From: an uncultured Lachnospiraceae bacterium
GTDB lineage: Bacteria > Bacillota > Clostridia > Lachnospirales > Lachnospiraceae
DNA length: 56,366 nucleotides
Direction of reading: 5' to 3'
Assembly (NCBI GenBank): GCA_910586605.1
Contig: CAJUJR010000007.1
Coordinates: 1 to 56,366 of the forward strand
Every line of letters begins with the position of its first letter. The stretch's first letter is position 1. The position numbers were made by a program, and so were the translations under genes. This document shows positions 34,165-41,708 of the stretch, in pieces. The notes under the pieces are model-generated. The model saw only the letters and a list, made by a program, of their open reading frames with translations. It ran no database searches and was not told where the DNA came from.

Positions 34165-35403
34165 ATGTTAGAAAATGGAAAGCCAGAGCTGCTTGTACCT
34201 GCAGGAAGCTTGGAAGTTTTAAAGGTTGCAGTATTATATGGCGCGGATGCTGTCTATATTGGCGGTGATTTATATGGGCTGCGTGCCAAGGCAAAAAATT
34301 TTTCCGGTGAAGAAATGAAAGAGGGAATTGCATTTGCCCATAAGTATGGGAAACGTGTATTTGTGACAGCAAACATTACGGCCCATAACAGGGATTTAGA
34401 GGGCGTCAGGAAATATTTTTTGGAGTTAAAGGAAATAGGTCCAGATGCGCTTATAATTTCAGACCCAGGCGTATTTTCTATAGCACAGGAAGTTTGCCCG
34501 GAAATAGAGGTCCATATCAGCACACAAAGCAATAATGTAAATTATGCGACCTATCAGTTTTGGCATAAGCTTGGTGTAAAAAGGGTGGTTTCGGCCCGGG
34601 AGCTATCCATAGATGAAATAAGGGAAATCCGGCAGAATATACCAGACGATTTGGAGATTGAAAGCTTTGTGCATGGGGCAATGTGTATTTCATATTCGGG
34701 GCGGTGCCTTTTAAGCAATTATTTTACAGGAAGGGATGCAAACCTTGGCGCCTGTACCCATCCGTGCCGCTGGAAATATTATATAGTGGAAGAAAACCGG
34801 CCAGGGGAATATCTTCCAATTGAAGAAAATGAACGTGGGACATATATTTTTAATTCTAAGGACTTATGCATGATTGGGCATATCCCGGATTTGGTCAATG
34901 CAGGCATAGATAGTTTTAAAATCGAAGGGCGCATGAAGACGGCGCTTTATGTGGCAGATGTGGCAAGGACATACCGTCAGGCGATCGATGATTATTTTAC
35001 TTCGCCAGAACTTTATGAGTCCAGGAAAGAATACTATATGCAGGAAATTTCCAAATGTACCTACCGTCAGTATACGACAGGGTTTTACTATGGCCCGACA
35101 ACACATGAATCGCAGATTTATGATAACAATACCTATGTGAAAGGTTATATTTACCTTGGGATTGTTCAAGAAGTGGATGGGGATGGTTATGCCGCCCTGG
35201 AACAGCGGAATAAGTTTTGTGTAGGCGATACCGTGGAAATTATGAAGCCAGACGGGGAAAACCTGCCTGTTACCGTAGAAAAGATGTTAGATGAAAAGGG
35301 CCGGGATATAGGAAGCTGCCCGCATCCACAGCAGAAAATAAAGGTGCTTTTTAGTGAAGCGCCGGAGGCGATGGATATTATACGGATTCAAAATATAGAT
35401 TAA
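34165..35403 (+). CDS. Peptidase U32 family protein, tRNA U34 hydroxylation (TrhP-like)
   Basis: 412 residues of the U32 family (PELLVPAGSLEVLKVAVLYGADAVYIGG). The cysteine quartet GAMCISYSGRC...GACTHPC near 172-196 is the predicted metal/Fe-S site. Family members TrhP/RlhA hydroxylate RNA rather than act as peptidases. Adjacent to trmR with 3 bases between, it forms the ho5U then mo5U wobble-uridine pathway. ATG 34165 preceded by AAAGGGA. The family is certain, and the TrhP role is well supported by neighbourhood. Confidence 0.88.
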   Translation: MLENGKPELLVPAGSLEVLKVAVLYGADAVYIGGDLYGLRAKAKNFSGEEMKEGIAFAHKYGKRVFVTANITAHNRDLEGVRKYFLELKEIGPDALIISDPGVFSIAQEVCPEIEVHISTQSNNVNYATYQFWHKLGVKRVVSARELSIDEIREIRQNIPDDLEIESFVHGAMCISYSGRCLLSNYFTGRDANLGACTHPCRWKYYIVEENRPGEYLPIEENERGTYIFNSKDLCMIGHIPDLVNAGIDSFKIEGRMKTALYVADVARTYRQAIDDYFTSPELYESRKEYYMQEISKCTYRQYTTGFYYGPTTHESQIYDNNTYVKGYIYLGIVQEVDGDGYAALEQRNKFCVGDTVEIMKPDGENLPVTVEKMLDEKGRDIGSCPHPQQKIKVLFSEAPEAMDIIRIQNID

Positions 35404-35461
35404 AAAAAGGAAGGGGGAAACTGCCTGCCAGTGAGAAATAAGGCAGGTGGTATGGAAAAAG

Positions 35462-36916
35462 ATGACAATACAGGAGAAGTATTTAAAAATTGCAGAGGAA
35501 GTAATTGAGAAAGGACCGTATAAGCCAGATTGGCTGACTTTTTCTAATTATGAGCCCCCAGTGGATAAAAATGCCAAATTTGGCATTTTTATCCACTGGG
35601 GGCTTTTTAGTGTCCCGGCATTTCGGAATGAGTGGTATTCCAGGAATATGTATATACAAAGTATGGAGGAATGAGAACACCACCGTAAGACTTTTGGGGA
35701 ACATACAGAATTTGGCTACAAAGATTTTATCCCGATGTTTACTGCGCCAAAGTTTAATCCAAAAGAGTGGGTAAAGTTATTTAAAAAGGCAGGCGCGCGT
35801 TATGTCATGCCGGTAGCAGAGCATCATGATGGATTCCAGATGTATGATTCTGAAATCAGTGAATGGAATGTAAAAAATATGGCCATGAAACGGGATGTGC
35901 TTGGGGAGTTAAAAGAAGCAATCCAGGAGGAGGGACTTGTGTTCTGCGAGTCAAACCACAGGGTTGAGCATGCCTTTTTCTTTGGGCATGGCAAAGAGTT
36001 TGACAGTGACGTAAAAGAGCCTTTAAAGCTTGGGGATTTTTATTATCCATCTATGCCGGAGCCGGACAACCAGGATTTATTCAGCCCGGACCCTCCACAG
36101 GATTTTTTGGAGGACTGGCTGGCGCGTAATGTTGAACTGGTGGAGAAATACCAGCCTTCCATGGTTTACTTTGACTGGTGGATCCAGCATGATTCCGTAA
36201 AGCCATACCTGAAAAAATTTGCGGCATATTATTATAACCGCGGGCTTGAGTGGGGGAAGGAAGTTGCAATTTCCTATAAGCATGATGCAATGATGCTTGG
36301 GACGGGTATTTTTGATATGGAACGGGGGCATTTTTCCAATGCAAAGCCATTCTGCTGGCAGGCAGATACTTCTATGGCATTTAATTCCTGGTGCTATACA
36401 GAGCAGAACCGTTTTAAGACATCCAAAGATATTTTGCAGGATTTGGTAGATATTGTCAGTAAAAACGGATGCCTTCTTTTGAATGTCGGACCAAAGGCAG
36501 ATGGGACGATTTGTGAAGAAGAAGTAAAGCTTTTGGAAGAAATCGGCGGATGGATGGATGTGAATGGTGAAGCAATCTATGATACCCATCCTTGGCGCGT
36601 ACAGGCGGAAGGAAGCACAGAAGTTGTGGAAGGCATGTTCTCAGAGGAGGGGCGTAAAGATTTTGATTCTACCGATATCCGTTTTACCTGTAAAGGGGAC
36701 TGCATTTACGTTATTCCAATGAAACAGGAGGGGGAAGATATCGTAGTAAACTGCATGGGTGAGGATAGCAAGGATTTCCATGCGATTATTACAGAGTTTA
36801 GTGTACTTGGCTATGAAGAAAGACCGGAATATACAAGGGAAGCAGATAAAATGATAATCCATGCACCATTTGTAAAGAGCGACAAGCCTGTTGTATACCG
36901 TATCAGGATAAAATAA
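35462..36916 (+). pseudogene. GH29 alpha-L-fucosidase, interrupted by an in-frame TGA
   Basis: A full-length GH29 coding frame of about 484 codons. AKFGIFIHWG lies near the N-terminus, AEHHDGFQMYDS near 119 and the nucleophile region VYFDWWIQH near 234, followed by a C-terminal beta domain. The frame is broken only by TGA at 35672-35674 (SMEE stop EHHRKTFG), with no frame change. The AKFGIF region is encoded by a perfect 52-bp palindrome (35553-35604), and the residues before it (YEPPVDKN) lack the P-x-W/F pattern usual in GH29. The gene would release alpha-L-fucose from host or dietary glycans if intact. A restart downstream would lack key N-terminal strands. It could be a recent pseudogene or a sequencing error at one base. 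Confidence 0.85.
35553..35604. repeat. Perfect 52-bp palindrome within the GH29 coding sequence
   Basis: The arm 35553-35578 (AGCCCCCAGTGG...) is the exact reverse complement of 35579-35604, with no spacer. Both strands therefore encode the same peptide PPVDKNAKFGIFIHWG. Confidence 0.97.
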
Positions 36917-36922
36917 GGGGTT

Positions 36923-37323
36923 AAAACGGTTTTATAGGGACAGAAGAAAAAATAGGGGAAATAGACTGTAGTGCAACAAAGAAATATATCATTCTCACTA
37001 CAAAAAGTGCTGCAATAGATATTTACCGTAAGCGGACAGGAAAAGAATTGGTTCTGTTCGAGGAAGAACAGTTAGAGGAAGAGGCCTGTACGGAAGAACC
37101 TGTGCAGGATAGAGTGTTTGAGGCAATAAAAGGGCTGAAGCCAGAATATGCACATATTTTGCAGTTAAAATATGTGCATGGGTTCAGCAACCGTGAGATT
37201 GCCGCCCTTTTAAAGAAAAGGGAAGGAACAGTCAGGGTAACCCTGAGCCGTGCAAAAAAGGAATTAGAAAAAAAGCTTGCAGCCTGGAAGTTTCTGAGAG
37301 ATGGGCAGAATCGGGGAGATTAG
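36923..37323 (+). pseudogene. 5'-truncated ECF-type sigma factor
   Basis: The frame from 36925 to 37323 encodes the end of sigma region 2 (KSAAIDIYRKR) and a complete region 4 helix-turn-helix (LKYVHGFSNREIAALLKKREGTVRVTLSRAKKEL). No ATG or ribosome site is present; the frame opens at a TAA 6 bases after the fucosidase stop. The core of region 2 is missing. The best reading is a deletion that removed the promoter and first third of the gene. Its last base abuts the anti-sigma gene start. A short region-4-only protein from TTG 37048 is possible but has no good ribosome site. Confidence 0.75.
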
Positions 37324-38037
37324 ATGGATGATAGTGAAATGAGGAGGGTTTTGGAGGAATATTCTGACACTCAGTTAGATGCGTATTGCAAAAAATATGA
37401 CAATCAGCCAGAACATATTTTTTCCCCTGTTTTTGAAAAGAAGATGCAGCGCCTGATAAAAAACCAGAAACGGTATGGCCGCCATGCAGTGCTGGGAGGG
37501 AAAATTGCCAGGGCGGCTTCTATCCTGCTTATCTGCGGCATTATTCTTGCAGGAGCTTCCCATATCAGTGCAAAATATTTTGGCATGAATCCCTGGAAGG
37601 AATTTATTGTAAACCAGGGGGATATGGATAAGGTGCAGTTCCGGAAGAAAGAGGGGGCAGAGGAAAAAGGTGTTATCAGGAAACATATGATACCGACATA
37701 TGTGCCGGAAGGGTTTGAACTGACATATAAGGATATTAATACAAATTTGTTTAAGGTATATGATACGACTTGGAAAACAGAAGATGAAAAGGGAATGATA
37801 CTTTTCAGCTCAATAGAAATTAATGAAGATAATGTAGAACTTCGCGATAATGAATTTGTCAAAGTTAATAATGCATCCGTAGCAAAATACAAAGCAAAGC
37901 TTTGTTATAAAGCAGATAACAATATATTTTTGATATGGAATGATGATGTTTTTGAAAATATGGTTACTTTTACAGGAGTAGAAGTGAATCCTCAGAAAAT
38001 GAAAAGCCAGGAAAAAAGGAGTATAAAGTTGCATTAG
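37324..38037 (+). CDS. Anti-sigma-factor-like membrane protein (DUF4367-like), altered C-terminus
   Basis: 237 residues. Cytoplasmic N-terminus (1-60), one transmembrane helix (about 62-79), and an extracellular domain with IPTYVPEGFELT resembling DUF4367 proteins that are encoded after ECF sigma genes. The last residues (QKMKSQEKRSIKLH) do not look like the normal domain end. The overlapping -1 frame continues as a different secreted-protein domain (next entry), so the 3' end is probably a deletion junction. Together with the truncated sigma gene this is the remnant of a sigma/anti-sigma pair. Confidence 0.65.
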   Translation: MDDSEMRRVLEEYSDTQLDAYCKKYDNQPEHIFSPVFEKKMQRLIKNQKRYGRHAVLGGKIARAASILLICGIILAGASHISAKYFGMNPWKEFIVNQGDMDKVQFRKKEGAEEKGVIRKHMIPTYVPEGFELTYKDINTNLFKVYDTTWKTEDEKGMILFSSIEINEDNVELRDNEFVKVNNASVAKYKAKLCYKADNNIFLIWNDDVFENMVTFTGVEVNPQKMKSQEKRSIKLH

Positions 38038-38237
38038 TTATTGCTCCTGGTAAAGATTACCATTGGTATCAACAAAATAAGGATGGATACTGGTCTCATA
38101 AGAGGGGATTAACACAGGCGAGCAATGTTGATGCTAGTGGGAAAAAAATAAAAAATCCTAAAACATGTAATCGTAATTATGGTAATGATCTTAATTATTC
38201 TAATTTTTGTGGTTACTATATGGTAAAGGTAAAATAG
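37956..38237 (+). pseudogene. Headless fragment of a secreted-protein C-terminal domain
   Basis: An open frame without a start codon, overlapping the anti-sigma 3' end in another frame, encodes EYKVALVIAPGKDYHWYQQN, then YWSHKRG, then NPKTCNRNYG and GYYMVKVK. This DYHWYRQ...SHKPG...CNR pattern occurs at the C-terminus of various clostridial secreted proteins of unknown function (recalled pattern, not searched). The missing 5' part implies gene fusion by deletion. Confidence 0.6.
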
Positions 38238-38592
38238 TAAGTCTGTTAAAAAATTAAAGCATAGTAAGTAGTTTGTAAATAGGCTTGTTCAATGTATTAG
38301 CCCCATGAAAAGTATAACATAGGGGATTAGGTTGAAAATACATTTTTCACAACTCTTGCGTAGCAAGAGTTTGGCAATTTGTGCCTGCGCACACTTGCCA
38401 CAAATTTGTTATGAACAAAGAGCGTGTGCAGAAATGAGGATTATTATGAATCTTCTATAATTGCTATAGGAGATTTCATAATAATCTAAGTAATAATGAT
38501 TATATTTGTGCAAAAGTAGGGCAGATGTAAAAAACTTATTTGAAGTTTTCAGAAATTTTTATTGAACGTTTGTCTTTGTTGAGGAGATAAGA
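38238..38592. other. Intergenic region with stem-loops
   Basis: 355 bases with no gene. It contains CCCCATG...CATAGGGG near 38302, TCTTGCGTAGCAAGAG near 38355, and a long imperfect hairpin ATTATTATGAATCTTCTATA/TATAGGAGATTTCATAATAAT at about 38441-38484. It is possibly another dispersed repeat. Confidence 0.4.
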
Positions 38593-39006
38593 ATGTATCA
38601 AAATAAATTAAAGTTTGATAATGTAACAAGGATTGTTATTATCTTTATTATAAGCGGTTGCGTTATTTTAGCAGGAGAATTGCGAAATTCATGGGTTCAA
38701 ATGCATGATAGTAAAGCAAAGGTATTACGACTATTAATATTGAATGATGTCATTTATTTATCAAAGAAGAAAGAAGAACTTTCATGGGGAGATTTTGAAA
38801 AATATCAATATAAGGAAGGTGGTAGTGGCCTTTATATACGCTATTATGAGATAGAGACACAATGGAAACTTTTTATTGGTGGGGGAGATTTGAAGGAGAA
38901 GCCGTTGTATATTACTTTAGAAAATAGCATAACAGGTGATGGTTTTGATATTCGTGAGAATGATGCAGAGTTAATGATAAACAGAATAAAGAATGGTTGT
39001 GAATAG
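38593..39006 (+). CDS. Single-pass membrane protein of unknown function
   Basis: 137 residues. One N-terminal transmembrane segment (about 11-29) is followed by an extracytoplasmic soluble domain rich in charged residues. ATG 38593 with the strong site GAGGAG. It is AT-rich compared with its neighbours. I do not recognise the family. It lies beside the fragment of the secreted DYHWY protein and may once have belonged with it. Confidence 0.6.
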   Translation: MYQNKLKFDNVTRIVIIFIISGCVILAGELRNSWVQMHDSKAKVLRLLILNDVIYLSKKKEELSWGDFEKYQYKEGGSGLYIRYYEIETQWKLFIGGGDLKEKPLYITLENSITGDGFDIRENDAELMINRIKNGCE

Positions 39007-39039
39007 AAAATGATAGAAGGTACAAATAGAAAAGTTTAG

Positions 39040-39183
39040 TGCAGAAAAAGGAAACTAATCAAAGGGACGATCCTGGCTTACCAGCAGAGCCTGAAAGAGC
39101 AGTATTGTGATTCGGAATTAGCAGAAACTGAAAAGGCAGGGCAACAGAATTTACTTTTTTATGATACGCCTGGCTGTGAATAG
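39040..39183 (+). other. Start-less open stretch ending in a dispersed repeat
   Basis: 47 codons without a start, reading like true protein (KGTILAYQQSLKEQY, then NLLFYDTPGCE), end at a TAG that is part of the R1 tip GTGAATAGTAAC. The segment also carries the R4 motif at 39137-39160. It is probably a repeat element or gene scrap, and the family is unknown. Confidence 0.35.
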
Positions 39184-39191
39184 TAACAATT

Positions 39192-39218
39192 TTAGCACTC
39201 GATTACATTGAGTGCTAA
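39192..39218 (+). promoter_or_regulatory. CIRCE operator 1 (HrcA site), perfect
   Basis: TTAGCACTC-N9-GAGTGCTAA matches the CIRCE consensus exactly. It lies just upstream of the -35 box of htpG. Confidence 0.95.
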
Positions 39219-39226
39219 AATTTTGC

Positions 39227-39255
39227 TTGACTTTTTTGGAAAAGCGTATTAAACT
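39227..39255 (+). promoter_or_regulatory. htpG promoter
   Basis: TTGACT (39227-39232) and TAAACT (39250-39255) are 17 bases apart, between the two CIRCE elements. Confidence 0.7.
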
Positions 39256-39271
39256 ATGTTCTAACAGATTA

Positions 39272-39298
39272 CTAGCACTCGATTCTCTTGAGTGCCAG
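39272..39298 (+). promoter_or_regulatory. CIRCE operator 2, degenerate
   Basis: CTAGCACTC-N9-GAGTGCCAG keeps the inner half-sites of CIRCE. It lies just downstream of the predicted transcription start, where bound HrcA would block elongation. Confidence 0.8.
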
Positions 39299-39342
39299 TA
39301 CCAAATGATAGAAGAAATACTGAAAAGATTGGAGAGATGATG

Positions 39343-41481
39343 ATGCAGAACAGGACAGGTAGTTTATCAATTGAATCTGAAAATATGTTTCCGATAATTA
39401 AGAAATGGCTTTATTCAGACCATGATATTTTTGTGCGCGAGTTGATTTCAAATGGCTGCGATGCAATTACGAAGTTAAAGAAACTTGATGTAATGGGAGA
39501 GTATACGCTTCCAGATGATTATAAAGCAGAAATCCAAGTTGTTGTGAACCCAGAGGAAAAGACAATTTCTTTTACAGATACCGGTATTGGAATGACAGAA
39601 GAGGAAGTGGGCGAATACATTAACCAGGTGGCTTTTTCTGGTGCAACAGATTTCCTTGAGAAATATAAGGATAAAACAAATGAAGAGCAGATTATCGGCC
39701 ATTTTGGGCTTGGGTTTTATTCCGCATTTATGGTTGCCGATACAGTATCAATTGATACCCTATCATGGCAGGATGGGGCGCAGGCAGTCCATTGGGAGTC
39801 AGAAGGCGGTATTAATTATGAGATGTCTGATGGTTCAAGGGACAGCGTTGGGACGACAATCACGCTGTATTTGTCAGAAGACAGCTTGGAATTTGCCAAT
39901 GAATACCGCATCCGTGAGATTTTAAATAAATATTGTTCCTTTATGCCAGTTAAGATATTCTTATCAAAGGCAAATGCAGAACAGGAATTTGAGACAATTG
40001 ATGCAGCAGATGTGCGCGAGGATGATGTTGTTGTAGAGAATTTTGTCGAAGAAGCTAAGACAGAAGAGAGGGAAAATGAGAATGGCGAGAAAGAGGTTGT
40101 AGAGATATCCCCTCGTAAAGAAAAGGCCAAGATAAATAAACGCCCTGTGTCCATAAGCGATACCAACCCGCTTTGGATGAAGCATCCAAATGACTGTACA
40201 GAAGAGGAGTACAAAGATTTTTACCGGAAGGTATTTAATGATTATAAGGAACCTCTTTTCTGGATTCATCTGAATATGGATTATCCATTTAATTTAAAGG
40301 GAATTCTGTATTTCCCGAAGGTAAATACAGAATATGATAATTTGGAAGGCGTAATTAAGCTTTACAATAACCAGGTATTTATTGCAGATAATATTAAAGA
40401 AGTAATCCCTGAGTTTTTAATGCTCTTAAAGGGTGTAATTGACTGTCCTGACTTGCCTTTGAATGTCTCAAGGAGTGCTTTGCAAAATGATGGCTTTGTA
40501 AAGAAGATTTCTGATTATATTACGAAAAAGGTAGCTGATAAGCTATCTGGGATGTATAAGGTTGAGCGTGAAGAATATGAAAAATATTGGGAAGATATCA
40601 GCCCATTTATTAAATATGGCTGCTTAAAGGATGAGAAATTCCGTGAAAAGATAGAAGAATTTATTATCTTTAAAGATTTGAATGACAAGTTTATCACACT
40701 GCCAGAATATGTAGAGGAACGGAAAAAGGCAGAGGGTGAGGAAGTTGACGAAGAAGTGACTGTTGAAGAACCGGAGGAAAAGAAGGCAGACAGCGAAGAT
40801 GCGGCAAAAGAAGGGGATACAGAAGCTGAGGTTCTGGATGAAAATGGGGAGCCTGTAGAAGAAGAGGAAGAAAAGCCGACAATAGTCTATTATGTTACAG
40901 ATTTGCAGCAGCAGAGCCAGTATATTAACCTGTTTAAAGAGCAGGGGATTAATGCTGTCATTTTGAGCCATAATATTGACCAACCTTTTATTTCCCAGTT
41001 AGAGCAGGGTGAATTAAAGGTGAAATTCCAGCGTATTGATGCAGATTTAAATGATACGATGACAGAAGAAGTGGATGAAGAAACAGTGAAAGCACAGACA
41101 GAGTCATTGTCGGAGATTTTCAAAAAAGCGCTTGGAAAAGAGCAGCTTGAAGTAAAAGTAGAGAAATTTAAGAATGAAAATATTTCTTCTATGATGACAC
41201 TATCAGAGGAAACCCGCCGTATGCAGGATATGATGAAGATGTATAGCATGGGTGGAAATGGCATGGATATGGGAATGTTTGGCGGCGGTGAGACGCTTGT
41301 CTTAAATTCAGCAAATAAACTGGTACAGTATATTTTGGACCATAAAGAGGGTGAACATGTGGAATTGTTCTGTAAACAGTTATATGACTTGGCAATGATT
41401 GCACATAAGCCGCTCCCAGCAGAAGAAATGACAGCTTTTGTTGCAAGAAGCAATGAAATTATGATGTTGCTTGCAAAATAA
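39343..41481 (+). CDS. htpG: Molecular chaperone HtpG (Hsp90)
   Basis: About 713 residues. ATP-dependent cytoplasmic chaperone. N-terminal GHKL ATPase motifs are visible (RELISNGCDAITKL, FTDTGIGMTEEEV, IGHFGLGFYSAFMVAD), followed by the middle domain (NVSRSALQNDGFVKKI) and the dimerisation domain. A strongly acidic insert at about 460-512 (EEPEEKKADSEDAAKEGDTE and following) is not in E. coli HtpG but occurs in related Clostridia. Three consecutive ATGs (39337, 39340, 39343) follow GGAGAG; spacing favours the third. The open frame back to 39292 lies in CIRCE 2 and is not translated. It belongs to the HrcA/CIRCE regulon, unlike Bacillus htpG. Confidence 0.95.
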   Translation: MQNRTGSLSIESENMFPIIKKWLYSDHDIFVRELISNGCDAITKLKKLDVMGEYTLPDDYKAEIQVVVNPEEKTISFTDTGIGMTEEEVGEYINQVAFSGATDFLEKYKDKTNEEQIIGHFGLGFYSAFMVADTVSIDTLSWQDGAQAVHWESEGGINYEMSDGSRDSVGTTITLYLSEDSLEFANEYRIREILNKYCSFMPVKIFLSKANAEQEFETIDAADVREDDVVVENFVEEAKTEERENENGEKEVVEISPRKEKAKINKRPVSISDTNPLWMKHPNDCTEEEYKDFYRKVFNDYKEPLFWIHLNMDYPFNLKGILYFPKVNTEYDNLEGVIKLYNNQVFIADNIKEVIPEFLMLLKGVIDCPDLPLNVSRSALQNDGFVKKISDYITKKVADKLSGMYKVEREEYEKYWEDISPFIKYGCLKDEKFREKIEEFIIFKDLNDKFITLPEYVEERKKAEGEEVDEEVTVEEPEEKKADSEDAAKEGDTEAEVLDENGEPVEEEEEKPTIVYYVTDLQQQSQYINLFKEQGINAVILSHNIDQPFISQLEQGELKVKFQRIDADLNDTMTEEVDEETVKAQTESLSEIFKKALGKEQLEVKVEKFKNENISSMMTLSEETRRMQDMMKMYSMGGNGMDMGMFGGGETLVLNSANKLVQYILDHKEGEHVELFCKQLYDLAMIAHKPLPAEEMTAFVARSNEIMMLLAK

Positions 41482-41505
41482 TGTATTATGCGGAGATAAA
41501 ATACA

Positions 41506-41548
41506 AAAAGGGGCTGCTACACTAATTTTAGTGTGGCAGCCCTTTTTT
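41506..41548 (+). terminator. Rho-independent terminator of htpG
   Basis: GGGCTGC...ACACTAA pairs with TTAGTGT...GCAGCCC, followed by TTTTTT. Confidence 0.88.
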
Positions 41549-41625
41549 GCTTTATAGGAAATTGACGGCGGATCGTATGTTCTCTTTTGCATTTCTAAAT
41601 AAATTCTAAAATCAGAAAAAATATA

Positions 41626-41685
41626 TTGACTATTAGTCATTTTTGGAATACACTATAGATTGTAAAGAAAATGACTGTTAGTCAT
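41626..41685 (+). promoter_or_regulatory. Promoter with two palindromic TetR-type operators
   Basis: TTGACT (41626-41631) and TACACT (41649-41654) are spaced 17 bases apart. TGACTATTAGTCA (41627-41639) overlaps the -35, and ATGACTGTTAGTCAT (41671-41685) lies downstream of the start site. The shared TGACT-N3-AGTCA palindrome is the probable binding site of the TetR regulator encoded at 46226. Confidence 0.75.
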
Positions 41686-41708
41686 TTGTTAGAAAGGATT
41701 GAGGAGCA

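Noticed and set aside
35672..35674. TGA as a selenocysteine codon in the fucosidase
   Set aside because: No selenocysteine insertion hairpin is evident, and GH29 enzymes have no Cys/Sec role at this position.
39192..39218. CIRCE 1 as a terminator hairpin
   Set aside because: It can fold, but the exact CIRCE consensus, position upstream of a promoter and second copy favour an HrcA operator.
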